A DNA stretch of 32,514 nt from an uncultured Flavobacteriales bacterium (GCA_937911795.1 CALDPJ010000412.1:1-32514); one strand, 5' to 3'; positions 16,417 through 23,599 are shown, numbered from the stretch's first letter. The notes: generated by a model from the sequence alone, not told the origin. Numbers and translations: made by a program.

Positions 16417-17835
16417 TCATTTAATGTCTTTGTGTTCTAATCCGATCTCTTTTGCTTTTTTCAGCATAAAATCAAAAGCTGCATTTCGGTCATTTTCAAT
16501 CACTCCGTCCAGAATTGCATCTTTAATGGCATTCTTCAGAATCCCGATTTCAGGGCCCGGTTTCAGATCGAAGGTCTTCATTATTTCTGCTCCATCAATC
16601 GGCGGTTGCCAGTTGCGGATGCGGTCCTTTTCTTCCACTTCTACCAATCGCTTTTTCACGACTTCGTAGTTTTCGAGATAGCGCTTCACCTTGGCCTCGT
16701 TTTTTGAGGTGATATCGGCTTTGCAGAGAATCATCAGTTCTTCCAGATCATCCCCCGCTTCAAAAAGCAACCGTCGCAATGCACTGTCGGTAGCCTCTTC
16801 TTTGGTGAGTGCAATGGGTCTTAAATGAAGCAGCACCAGCTTTTGCACAAATTTCATTTTATGATCCTGCGGAAGTTTCAGCCTTCTGAAAATTACCGGG
16901 ACCATCCTTTCCCCGCGGTCTTCGTGCCCATGAAAAGTCCACCCGATGCCGGACACAAAGCGTTTGGTGTCGGGCTTGGCAATATCGTGCAGCAGTGCGC
17001 CCCAGCGCAGCCAAAGGTTGTCGCTTTGTTCTGCAACATTGTCCACCACCTGAAGTGTATGGAAAAAATTGTCTTTGTGGCTGACGCCTTGTTTCACTTC
17101 CACACCGTGTAAATTGCTGAGTTCCGGAAAAAACTGGTCGAGCAAGCCGGTGCTGAATAACAGTTTCAATCCGCGGGAGGGTTTCGGAGCAGCAAGAATT
17201 CGGTTGAGCTCTACATTGATGCGCTCCATGGAAACGATTTTTAGTCGTTCGCTGTTGCGCTTCATCGCCCGAATGGCAGAGCTGTGAATTTTAAAATTAA
17301 GTTCAGTGGCGAAGCGTATGCCGCGCATCATTCGAAGCGGGTCGTCAGAAAATGTGGCATCGGGATCAAGCGGTGTTTTAAGCAAACATTTCTCAAGGTG
17401 CACGAGGCCTTCAAACGGATCGATGAGTTCGCCGAAATTATTTGCATTCAGGGAAATGGCCAGGGCATTGATTGTGAAATCGCGTCGTTTCTGATCCTGT
17501 TCCAGCGTTCCGTCTTCCACAATGGGTTTGCGTGAATGTGCGCGGTAAGATTCCTTTCGGGCTCCGACAAATTCCACGTCCAGATCGTCGTATTTAAAAT
17601 GGGCAGTTTTGAAATTTTTAAAGACGGTTACTTTATGAACACCGAGTTCTTTGGCAACGGATTGTGCCAGTTCAATTCCACTTCCTTCGCACACTATGTC
17701 AATGTCTTTATCTGCCCTGTCGAGCAGCAGGTCGCGCACATAACCGCCAATCACAAATGCGTTTTCATTCAGCAGCGCAGCTTGCCTGGAAATGGATTCA
17801 AAAACCGGGTGTTTTAAATGGTGAGCGAGGTTCAT
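16417..17835 (-). CDS. cca: CCA tRNA nucleotidyltransferase, HD-domain type
   Basis: Class II nucleotidyltransferase of 472 residues that builds or repairs the CCA 3' end of tRNA. The catalytic head has GGYVRD, the DxD metal pair in DKDIDIV and RRDFTINALA, followed by DPLRMMRGIRFATEL of the RNA-binding neck. A C-terminal HD phosphohydrolase-like domain is present (LLHDIAKP, FHGHEDRGE). The similar poly(A) polymerase PcnB cannot be excluded on motifs alone, but in Bacteroidota the HD-containing form of this length is the CCA enzyme. The ATG at 17835 is 4 bases after the tsaC/sua5 stop, so the genes are co-transcribed. Confidence 0.9.
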   Translation of the reverse strand: MNLAHHLKHPVFESISRQAALLNENAFVIGGYVRDLLLDRADKDIDIVCEGSGIELAQSVAKELGVHKVTVFKNFKTAHFKYDDLDVEFVGARKESYRAHSRKPIVEDGTLEQDQKRRDFTINALAISLNANNFGELIDPFEGLVHLEKCLLKTPLDPDATFSDDPLRMMRGIRFATELNFKIHSSAIRAMKRNSERLKIVSMERINVELNRILAAPKPSRGLKLLFSTGLLDQFFPELSNLHGVEVKQGVSHKDNFFHTLQVVDNVAEQSDNLWLRWGALLHDIAKPDTKRFVSGIGWTFHGHEDRGERMVPVIFRRLKLPQDHKMKFVQKLVLLHLRPIALTKEEATDSALRRLLFEAGDDLEELMILCKADITSKNEAKVKRYLENYEVVKKRLVEVEEKDRIRNWQPPIDGAEIMKTFDLKPGPEIGILKNAIKDAILDGVIENDRNAAFDFMLKKAKEIGLEHKDIK

Positions 17836-17839
17836 GCGC

Positions 17840-18406
17840 TTAGCGAATGATCTTGATTTCTCCGTCGAGGTGGAGTTTAAGGATGCTGGATGGTTGATGG
17901 CTGAGCGTTTCAGAAAGCCGCAAATTTACAGTATAATCTACCGCATCCAAAATGTGCTGGTCGATCTCCCGGAAAGAAAGCGGCGTAGGCTGCCCCCTAA
18001 AATTTGCTGAGGTGGATACCAATGGCCGGTTGAGTTTTGAGATGAGGTTTTTGCAGAAATCATCGCGCACAATGCGAATGGCAATGCTTCCGTCATCGGC
18101 ATATACACCTTTTGCAAATCCTTTTCCGTTGGGGTAGATGATGGTCAGCGGTTCCTGGGTAACGTCAATCAGATCCCAGGCCACAGCCGGAACTTCTTCT
18201 ACGTGCCGGTTTAAGCGGGAATCGCGCTCCACCAGTACAATCAATCCCTGATCGTTTTGCCGCTCTTTTATAGCCAGCAATCGCTCCACTGCGGCATCGT
18301 TTGTCGCATCGCAACCCAAACCCCAGACCGTATCGGTGGGGTAAAGGATAACGCCACCTTCCTGCAGCGCCTTGAGCGCATTTTCAATCTGATATTGCTG
18401 ATTCAT
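17840..18406 (-). CDS. L-threonylcarbamoyladenylate synthase (TsaC/Sua5/YrdC family)
   Basis: Makes threonylcarbamoyl-AMP from Thr, bicarbonate and ATP for the universal t6A37 modification of ANN-decoding tRNAs. At 188 residues it is the short TsaC/YrdC form without the C-terminal Sua5 domain. Signature pieces are YPTDTVWGLGCDA, the KERQNDQGLIVLV segment that surrounds the nucleotide site, SIAIRIVRDD and PLVSTSANFRG. Its ATG overlaps the glycosyltransferase stop in an ATGA. With cca and miaA in the same operon it makes the third tRNA-maturation enzyme. Confidence 0.92.
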   Translation of the reverse strand: MNQQYQIENALKALQEGGVILYPTDTVWGLGCDATNDAAVERLLAIKERQNDQGLIVLVERDSRLNRHVEEVPAVAWDLIDVTQEPLTIIYPNGKGFAKGVYADDGSIAIRIVRDDFCKNLISKLNRPLVSTSANFRGQPTPLSFREIDQHILDAVDYTVNLRLSETLSHQPSSILKLHLDGEIKIIR

Positions 18407-19374
18407 TCAAAAAATTGACTGGTTTTTATTTCTTTAGCGCATCTGAAATGCCCTTCGGGACAAGCTTTGTAGCCATGTAAACCACATGGGCGACAATAAA
18501 GTTCTTCTTTCTTTTCAATAATTCTCGCATCCGATGAAACGGGGCCAAAGCCAAAATCGGGAATTGTGGAGCAGAAAATGGCACGCACCGGAGCATTGAC
18601 TGCAGATGCCAGGTGTAAGGGTGCCGAATCGTTGACATAATTCATTTTCGCCTTTTTCATCAATGCCGCCGATTGCAAGAGGGTTAGTTTACCAGCCAGA
18701 ACGGCGATGCTGGAATGGGTGCTTTCCCGTTGGATGTTTTCACAAAATTCGGTATCGCCGGGACTTCCCAAAAGATAAATGGTACGATTGGCAGCAATGG
18801 CGTTGCAAAGATCCACCCATCCTTGTTGGTGATATTGCTTGGTAAACCAAACCGACGCCGGAGCCATACAAACATATTCAGCAGATAGATATTGTTCAAT
18901 GGCCTGTTCATCCGCAACAGAAGGAAATACCTGTGGCCGACGCAAACGTGGTTCGTCTTCGACCAGCGATAAATTGCGCTCAATTTCGTGGGTTCCGTCA
19001 CCAATGTTGTGGGGCTTTCGGTGGGTAAATCCGAACGAGAATGGATTTTTTCTGAAACCTGTTTTTATGCGGGCACCGGAAAATATGGTGATCAATCCCG
19101 AAGTGGCGAACCTGTGCAAATTGAAAATTGCATCGTATTTATTTTCTCTGACGCGACTTATCAGACGGAGCAGATTGCGGTATTTGGATTTGCCTTTATC
19201 CCAGATCAGCACCTCGTGCAGCATTGGGTTGTTGTTGAGCAATACCTCATTTCCGCGGCGAACGAGCATCGAGATTTCTGCCGTAGGATATTTTTCATGC
19301 AGCGCGACAATCACCGGAGTAGCGAGAATTACGTCTCCGATAAATGCTGTCTGTATGATAAGAATCCGCTTCAC
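18403..19374 (-). CDS. Glycosyltransferase family 9 (LPS heptosyltransferase-like)
   Basis: 323-residue GT-B fold enzyme related to WaaF/WaaC/RfaF heptosyltransferases, expected at the cytoplasmic membrane face adding a sugar to lipid A-core or a related glycan. The N-terminal nucleotide-fold motif ILIIQTAFIGDVILATP, the CMAPASVWFTKQY acceptor-loop region and the donor-binding NDSAPLHLASAVNAPVRAIF stretch (read across) are typical. A C-terminal cysteine cluster C-x2-C-x7-C-x6-C (YCRPC, ACPEGH, RCAKEI) also occurs in family 9 enzymes. The start is GTG at 19374, sharing one base with the dapD TAG stop. The exact sugar is unknown. Confidence 0.88.
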   Translation of the reverse strand: MKRILIIQTAFIGDVILATPVIVALHEKYPTAEISMLVRRGNEVLLNNNPMLHEVLIWDKGKSKYRNLLRLISRVRENKYDAIFNLHRFATSGLITIFSGARIKTGFRKNPFSFGFTHRKPHNIGDGTHEIERNLSLVEDEPRLRRPQVFPSVADEQAIEQYLSAEYVCMAPASVWFTKQYHQQGWVDLCNAIAANRTIYLLGSPGDTEFCENIQRESTHSSIAVLAGKLTLLQSAALMKKAKMNYVNDSAPLHLASAVNAPVRAIFCSTIPDFGFGPVSSDARIIEKKEELYCRPCGLHGYKACPEGHFRCAKEIKTSQFFE

Positions 19375-20183
19375 TAAATGGCCACGTTGTAGGTCCGAAG
19401 CGCTTCGTTCAGAGATGTTTTTTTATCCGTGCTTTCTTTGCGGGTTCCAATAATCAGCGCACACGGTACCTGATATTCGCCGGCAGGAAATTTTTTGGTG
19501 TAGGTCCCGGGAATGACAACCGATCGCGGCGGAATAATACCGGTACTTTCCACAGGTTCAGGTCCACTGACATCAATAATTTTTGTGGATTTGGTGAGCA
19601 CCACATTGGCACCCAACACCGCTTCGCGACCCACGCGTACGCCTTCTACCACAATACAGCGCGAACCGATAAATGCATCGTCCTCAATTACCACGGGAGC
19701 CGCCTGTAAAGGTTCCAAAACTCCTCCAATTCCAACGCCGCCGCTAAGGTGAACATTTTTCCCGATCTGAGCACACGAACCAACAGTTGCCCAGGTGTCT
19801 ACCATTGTACCGGAGTCAACGTAAGCGCCAATATTAATGTAGGATGGCATCATGATCACACCCGGCGCCACGAACGCTCCGTAACGAGCTACGGCATGCG
19901 GTACCACACGAACGCCAAGTTCCTTGTAATTTGTTTTTAATGCCATTTTATCATGAAACTCGAATGGTCCAACTTCAATAGTCTCCATCTTTCGGATCGG
20001 GAAATATAATACTACTGCTTTTTTCACCCATTCGTTTACGATCCAGTTTCCCTCACCATCCGGTTCTGCTACGCGAATTCTTCCTTTGTCAATTTCTTCA
20101 ATTACGTGATTTATGGCATTTTGTGTTTCGCTTTCGTTTAAAAGTGAACGGTCTTCCCAGGCTTTTTCGATAATGGATCTCAT
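19374..20183 (-). CDS. dapD: 2,3,4,5-tetrahydropyridine-2,6-dicarboxylate N-succinyltransferase
   Basis: Succinylates tetrahydrodipicolinate in the lysine/meso-diaminopimelate pathway, so it feeds peptidoglycan as well as lysine. A left-handed beta-helix built from hexapeptide repeats fills the middle (PHAVARYGAFVAPGVIMMPS, INIGAYVDSGTMVDTWATVG, VHLSGGVGIGGVLEPL), with the DTWATVGSCAQIG signature. 269 residues are given from ATG 20183 (MRSIIEKAWEDRS). A TTG seven codons upstream (20204) extends the frame, but it lies within the promoter -7 box at 20202-20209, so it cannot be translated from that promoter. The gene heads the six-gene minus-strand operon. Confidence 0.95.
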   Translation of the reverse strand: MRSIIEKAWEDRSLLNESETQNAINHVIEEIDKGRIRVAEPDGEGNWIVNEWVKKAVVLYFPIRKMETIEVGPFEFHDKMALKTNYKELGVRVVPHAVARYGAFVAPGVIMMPSYINIGAYVDSGTMVDTWATVGSCAQIGKNVHLSGGVGIGGVLEPLQAAPVVIEDDAFIGSRCIVVEGVRVGREAVLGANVVLTKSTKIIDVSGPEPVESTGIIPPRSVVIPGTYTKKFPAGEYQVPCALIIGTRKESTDKKTSLNEALRTYNVAI

Positions 20184-20201
20184 GAATCTTTGTTTTGATT
20201 G

Positions 20202-20209
20202 CAAAAATA
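20202..20209 (-). promoter_or_regulatory. Bacteroidota -7 box for the dapD operon
   Basis: TATTTTTG on the minus strand matches TAnnTTTG, with 18 bases between the box and the dapD ATG at 20183. This decides the start codon. A TTG -33 element is not evident. Confidence 0.6.
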
Positions 20210-20246
20210 GAAACTTCTCCGGTTTTAAGCACTGCCCGGACTACCG

Positions 20247-20292
20247 TATCCGCAATCGTACCACTAAAAATCCGGTGGTATGATTCCGGATA
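20247..20292. repeat. 18-bp imperfect palindrome between dapD and ruvX
   Basis: Left arm 20247-20264 (TATCCGCAATCGTACCAC) and right arm 20275-20292 (GTGGTATGATTCCGGATA) pair at 16 of 18 positions plus one G-T wobble, leaving a single C-C mismatch, around a 10-base loop. No T-run follows on either strand, so it is not a terminator. It is centred in the divergent region, 24 bases before the ruvX -7 box and 37 bases before the dapD -7 box, so a shared operator, or a relic of a dispersed palindromic repeat, are both possible. Confidence 0.75.
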
Positions 20293-20316
20293 TACCTCGC
20301 TCTATAAATTTTAGCG

Positions 20317-20324
20317 TACTTTTG
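20317..20324 (+). promoter_or_regulatory. Bacteroidota -7 box for ruvX
   Basis: TACTTTTG matches TAnnTTTG and ends only 14 bases before the ruvX ATG. With the usual start of transcription a few bases downstream, the leader would be under about 10 bases. Confidence 0.55.
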
Positions 20325-20338
20325 CTCAAACTTTTTCA

Positions 20339-20752
20339 ATGCCCAAAATACTAGCGATTGATTATGGAATAAAGCGCACCGGACTGGCAGAAACAGACGA
20401 AAGTCAAATCTTTGCCTTTGGTCTGGAAACGATTGAAACGGGCAAATTAGCAGTTTACCTGAAAGACTATCTCAGCCGAAATAAAATTCAGAAAATAATT
20501 GTCGGGGAGCCAAAAAGAATGAACAACGAAGCGAGTTCCATCTCCACCGAAATTGAAAAATTCATATTATCGCTACAAAAGAATTATCCGTCATTGGAAA
20601 TTGTGCGTGTTGATGAGCGTTTCACCTCTAAAATGGCATTCCAGACAATGATAGACGGTGGCCTTGGCAAAGCGAAAAGAAGAGATAAATCTTTGGTAGA
20701 TAAAATTGCTGCAACTATAATTCTGCAGTCTTACTTAGATTCTGTCCGCTGA
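20339..20752 (+). CDS. ruvX: Putative pre-16S rRNA nuclease / Holliday junction resolvase-like YqgF
   Basis: RNase H-fold protein of 137 residues, the family's usual size, active in the cytoplasm in 16S rRNA 5' maturation and proposed to resolve Holliday junctions. Motifs are AIDYGIKRTGLA (first catalytic Asp), VGEPKRMNN, the DERFTSKMA block and the final acidic site in DKIAATIILQSYL. The ATG at 20339 follows a -7 box almost directly, so the mRNA may be nearly leaderless. def follows 50 bases downstream but has its own promoter. Confidence 0.93.
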   Translation: MPKILAIDYGIKRTGLAETDESQIFAFGLETIETGKLAVYLKDYLSRNKIQKIIVGEPKRMNNEASSISTEIEKFILSLQKNYPSLEIVRVDERFTSKMAFQTMIDGGLGKAKRRDKSLVDKIAATIILQSYLDSVR

Positions 20753-20754
20753 AA

Positions 20755-20786
20755 TTGGCGTAAACAGCATCTATTTTTTATTTTTG
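20755..20786 (+). promoter_or_regulatory. Promoter of def
   Basis: TTG (20755-20757) and TATTTTTG (20779-20786) are separated by 21 bases, close to the Bacteroidota consensus. The box ends 16 bases before the def ATG, and the TTG is just after the ruvX stop. Confidence 0.65.
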
Positions 20787-20802
20787 TGTAAAAATTTTAA
20801 AA

Positions 20803-21399
20803 ATGATATTACCCATACTTGCGTACGGAGATTCCATATTGAAAAAAGAGGCTGTAGAAATCGATAAAGATTATCCTCAGTTGGACAAACTTATTGAAGA
20901 TATGTTTGAAACGATGTATAATGCTTCCGGTGTGGGACTGGCCGCACCACAAATTGGATTGTCAATTCGTATGTTTGTGGTGGATGGAAGCTCATTTGCT
21001 GAATTGGAAGAAGGAGAGGAAGAAGATCCAAAAGCCAGGGGAATGGAAAATTTCAGAAAGGTTTTCATTAATCCGATAATTGAAGAAGAATCCGGTGAAG
21101 AATGGGCTTTTAAAGAAGGCTGCCTTTCAATCCCGAAGATCCGTGAAGAGGTTTATAGAAAAGAACAAATAAATATCAGCTATTACGACGAAAACTGGGA
21201 ATTCCATGAAGAAACCTTTGATGGGTATGCAGCACGCATTATTCAGCACGAATACGATCACATTGAGGGAGTTTTATTCACAGACCACCTTTCGGTATTG
21301 AAAAGAAAATTACTCACTAAACGCCTTCAGAATATTTCCAAAGGCGAAACAGAGGTAGATTACAAAATGAAATTTCCATTAAAAAACAAACGCAAATAA
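20803..21399 (+). CDS. def: Peptide deformylase
   Basis: Metalloenzyme that removes the formyl group from new N-termini. All three motifs are intact: GVGLAAPQIG (residues near 45), EGCLSIP with the metal-binding cysteine (near 108) and QHEYDHIEG with the two metal histidines and catalytic glutamate (near 148). It is 198 residues, slightly longer than many because of an acidic loop (EELEEGEEEDPKARGMENF region) typical of Bacteroidota forms. The stop shares one base with the next ATG (TAATG), so a small lipoprotein is translated in tandem. Confidence 0.97.
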   Translation: MILPILAYGDSILKKEAVEIDKDYPQLDKLIEDMFETMYNASGVGLAAPQIGLSIRMFVVDGSSFAELEEGEEEDPKARGMENFRKVFINPIIEEESGEEWAFKEGCLSIPKIREEVYRKEQINISYYDENWEFHEETFDGYAARIIQHEYDHIEGVLFTDHLSVLKRKLLTKRLQNISKGETEVDYKMKFPLKNKRK

Positions 21400-21971
21400 T
21401 GGGCTTATTCAATATATTTCGCGCTTTTCTCGTCGCTTTATCTTTCATTTTCTTAATGGCATCCTGCGGAGGAGAACGCAAAAGCGGGCCGGAAGCTTTG
21501 AAAACTGAAATAAAACAATTGGAAGATTCTATCATGTCTGCTCAGGAAAAGGGTAAAACGACTGCAAATTATTCACTTCCCGCTCAAAAAAGACTTATAG
21601 AAAAGCTGGAGCAATTTCACCGTGATTATCCGGAAAATGAATATGATCAGGAGTCTTTGACCAAATTACACATGGCGTATTCCGCGATCGGAGAAAACAA
21701 GCGATCTGCTGCCTGGGGCGATACCTTGCTGAATAACTACAAAGATTTTCCTAACCGCCCGATCGTTATTCAAAGCCAGATCCTGGCCTACGATGAAATG
21801 ATCAAACCGAGGGATAAATCAATGGTTAAGAAATACATCGAAATGTATATTAAAGAAAACCCCGAATCAGAAGAAACACCAGCCCTGAAAGAGCGTCTGC
21901 TGAATCTGGATATGACTTTTGAAGAATGGCTGAATCATAAATTGTCTCAGGGCGAGAATCCGATTCTATGA
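21399..21971 (+). CDS. Lipoprotein of unknown function with TPR-like helices
   Basis: 190 residues. The signal region (FRAFLVALSFIFLMASC) ends in a lipobox with Cys23, followed by Gly-Gly-Glu, so it is anchored in an envelope membrane. The mature part is charged and helical. A coiled-coil-like stretch covers about residues 35-50, and then YDQESLTKLHMAYSAIG and KRSAAWGDTLLNNYKDFPN read as TPR-like helix pairs similar to those in outer-membrane assembly lipoproteins. I do not assign a function. Co-translation with def by the TAATG overlap is the only contextual clue. The 94 bases to the next gene contain that gene's promoter. Confidence 0.85.
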   Translation: MGLFNIFRAFLVALSFIFLMASCGGERKSGPEALKTEIKQLEDSIMSAQEKGKTTANYSLPAQKRLIEKLEQFHRDYPENEYDQESLTKLHMAYSAIGENKRSAAWGDTLLNNYKDFPNRPIVIQSQILAYDEMIKPRDKSMVKKYIEMYIKENPESEETPALKERLLNLDMTFEEWLNHKLSQGENPIL

Positions 21972-21980
21972 AAAATTTGC

Positions 21981-21998
21981 TGTTAATATAGTGTTAAT
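21981..21998 (+). repeat. Paired TGTTAAT direct repeats upstream of the first DUF1573 gene
   Basis: TGTTAAT occurs at 21981-21987 and again at 21992-21998, 11 bases start to start, about one helical turn. A matching pair precedes the second DUF1573 gene (22629-22646). The position upstream of the promoter suggests an activator or repressor site, which is inference. Confidence 0.5.
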
Positions 21999-22024
21999 TC
22001 ATACCGTAGGTTAAAAACTTGCAT

Positions 22025-22032
22025 TATATTTG
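22025..22032 (+). promoter_or_regulatory. Bacteroidota -7 box for the first DUF1573 gene
   Basis: TATATTTG is a full TAnnTTTG match, 33 bases before the ATG. No TTG lies at the standard distance. The TGTTAAT pair ends 26 bases upstream. Confidence 0.6.
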
Positions 22033-22065
22033 GTAAAACTTAAATAAATATTCAAAACAATAAAT

Positions 22066-22506
22066 ATGAAAAATTCTATCTTTTCTTTATGTTTGATGTT
22101 TGTTGCTATTACTGCTTCATCCAAACTATTCGCTCAGGTTACTTCAGGGGCACAAATTGAATTTAACAAAGAATCTCACGATTACGGGACCATTAAAAAC
22201 GGATCTGACGGAACATGCACTTTTGAGTTTAAGAATGTTGGAAATTCTCCATTAATCATTCAGGATGCCAAAGGATCTTGCGGTTGCACGGTTCCTGATT
22301 GGCCGAAAGAGCCGATCGCTCCGGGTGCTAAAGGTGTAATCACTGTAAAATACGATACTAAAAGAGCAGGCGTAATCAATAAAAGCGTTACTGTAATGTC
22401 TAATGCAACCAACGAACCAACATCCACTCTGAGAATTAAAGGTAATGTGTTACCTGTACCAGGTGGTGGAGCTCCTGTAAATAATGCAGGCGCGCCGTCT
22501 AACTAA
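22066..22506 (+). CDS. Secreted DUF1573 protein, first of three paralogs
   Basis: 146-residue exported protein with a signal peptide cleaved after FAQ (about residue 24) and one DUF1573 immunoglobulin-like domain. The domain shows HDYGTIKNGSDGTCTFEFKN-type first strands, the CxC motif at Cys72 and Cys74 (GSCGCTVPDWP), a PIAPGAKGVITVKYDT strand pair and a final RIKGNV strand. A short Pro/Gly/Asn-rich tail follows (about 130-146). DUF1573 is widespread in Bacteroidota and its function is not established. The close spacing of the two cysteines suggests metal or redox chemistry, which is inference. It has its own promoter box and a strong terminator, so it is probably transcribed alone and at a high level. 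Confidence 0.9.
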   Translation: MKNSIFSLCLMFVAITASSKLFAQVTSGAQIEFNKESHDYGTIKNGSDGTCTFEFKNVGNSPLIIQDAKGSCGCTVPDWPKEPIAPGAKGVITVKYDTKRAGVINKSVTVMSNATNEPTSTLRIKGNVLPVPGGGAPVNNAGAPSN

Positions 22507-22544
22507 AATTTGGCTATTTTTCGCGATCATAATTATAGCATTAG

Positions 22545-22583
22545 TCCCGCTCCCGATTCATTTCGGTGAGTGGGATTTTTTTT
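22545..22583 (+). terminator. Rho-independent terminator after the first DUF1573 gene
   Basis: TCCCGCTC (22545-22552) pairs with GAGTGGGA (22568-22575), one G-T pair, with an extra CCG/CGG stem inside, followed by eight T at 22576-22583. Confidence 0.88.
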
Positions 22584-22595
22584 GGTCTGAACTTT

Positions 22596-22649
22596 GTATT
22601 AACCTTAGGGGGACATTAATACTTAAAATGTTATCAACTTGTTAATGTC
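22596..22649. repeat. Overlapping inverted repeats upstream of the second DUF1573 gene
   Basis: GTATTAA (22596-22602) is the exact reverse complement of TTAATAC (22616-22622). GACATTAA (22612-22619) is the exact reverse complement of TTAATGTC (22642-22649). The two share bases 22616-22619, so they cannot both form at once. The block lies between the previous terminator and the promoter box at 22668. Confidence 0.5.
22629..22646 (+). repeat. Paired TGTTA(T/A) direct repeats upstream of the second DUF1573 gene
   Basis: TGTTATC (22629-22635) and TGTTAAT (22640-22646) start 11 bases apart, the same spacing as the pair before the first DUF1573 gene. An imperfect -7 box TATATTTA follows at 22668-22675, and an AACTT block lies just before the box in both genes. 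Confidence 0.5.
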
Positions 22650-22700
22650 AGAGCGGCATTGTGAACTTATATTTAACTTTATTAAAAATTATAAAACAAT

Positions 22701-23132
22701 ATGAAAGCGTTATTTTTATCTTTACTAGTTGCAGCCGGAGCTGCTTTTTCATCAAGCGCCCAAACCGGAGACGGTGCGAAGATCGATTTCAAAAAGGAAA
22801 CTCATGATTACGGAACCATTAAAAATGGTGCTGACGGGACCTATGCCTTCGAATTTAAAAATTCAGGAAATACGCCATTGATCATTAGTCGGGCTCAGGG
22901 TTCTTGTGGCTGCACAGTACCAGACTGGCCGAAAGAGCCAATCGCTCCGGGTGCTTCAGCTAAAATCATTGTAAAATATGATACAAGCCGTACAGGAAGC
23001 TTTAGCAAAAATGTAACTATTTATTCCAATGCAGTAAACGCTGCAGAGAAAGTTATTTATATCAAAGGAAATGTTTTGGCAAAACCGGAGGGTTCTGCTC
23101 CAATAAATACTACCGGTGCTCCGGCACATTAA
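22701..23132 (+). CDS. Secreted DUF1573 protein, second paralog
   Basis: 143 residues, closely related to the first paralog: the segments HDYGTIKNG, SCGCTVPDWPKEPIAPGA and the Pro/Ser/Thr/Asn tail ending GAPAH are nearly the same. Signal peptide cleavage is expected after SSAQ (about residue 21). The CxC cysteines are 69 and 71. The high likeness points to a recent tandem duplication. The shared tail of Gly-Ala-Pro and Asn is unusual for the family core and may mark the same partner or surface. The gene is bounded by terminators on both sides. Confidence 0.9.
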   Translation: MKALFLSLLVAAGAAFSSSAQTGDGAKIDFKKETHDYGTIKNGADGTYAFEFKNSGNTPLIISRAQGSCGCTVPDWPKEPIAPGASAKIIVKYDTSRTGSFSKNVTIYSNAVNAAEKVIYIKGNVLAKPEGSAPINTTGAPAH

Positions 23133-23156
23133 TACCTTTTAGTTATACTCAATTAT

Positions 23157-23197
23157 AATTCCGCTCGTTGTATGTAGTTACAGGAGCGGAATTTTTA
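23157..23197 (+). terminator. Rho-independent terminator after the second DUF1573 gene
   Basis: AATTCCGCTC (23157-23166) pairs perfectly with GAGCGGAATT (23184-23193) and is followed by a T-run. It ends only 17 bases before the third DUF1573 ATG. Confidence 0.88.
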
Positions 23198-23213
23198 TTT
23201 AAAACAATATCTC

Positions 23214-23597
23214 ATGAATTTTGGAAAGGCTTTATTTCTCTTAATGATCAATTGTCTTTTATCCGGCTTTTCTATGGCGCAATCCGCTGAATTTAAAGTG
23301 GAGGAAAGCACATTTAAATTTGATGATGTCACAGAAGGTCCTGTACTTAAACATGATTTTATCATAGAAAATACAGGCAAGGTTCCGCTTGTGATCTCGT
23401 CTTATCAAGTGACATGTGACTGCACCAGCGCCGAATTTCCGGACAAACCGATCTTACCGGGAGAAAAGGGTGTGATAACGGTTTCTTTTAAAACCAAAGG
23501 GACATATTATTATCAGGACAGAACGGTGGAATTCAAAACCAACGCCAAAAAGAAATTAAAACTCCGCTTTAAAGTTTACGTAAATCCGCTGGATTGA
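23214..23597 (+). CDS. Secreted DUF1573 protein, third and divergent paralog
   Basis: 127 residues with a signal peptide ending about SMAQ (residue 23) and a single DUF1573 domain. The first-strand pattern FKFDDVTEGPVLKHDFIIENTG, the CxC motif at Cys68 and Cys70 (TCDCTSAEFPDKPI) and the LPGEKGVITVSF strand are conserved, but the Trp of the first two paralogs and the Pro/Asn-rich tail are absent. The gene starts 17 bases after a strong terminator with no recognisable promoter in that gap, so it must be made by readthrough or from a non-standard promoter. It converges with the beta-helix lipoprotein gene, two bases between stops. Confidence 0.88.
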   Translation: MNFGKALFLLMINCLLSGFSMAQSAEFKVEESTFKFDDVTEGPVLKHDFIIENTGKVPLVISSYQVTCDCTSAEFPDKPILPGEKGVITVSFKTKGTYYYQDRTVEFKTNAKKKLKLRFKVYVNPLD

Positions 23598-23599
23598 AG

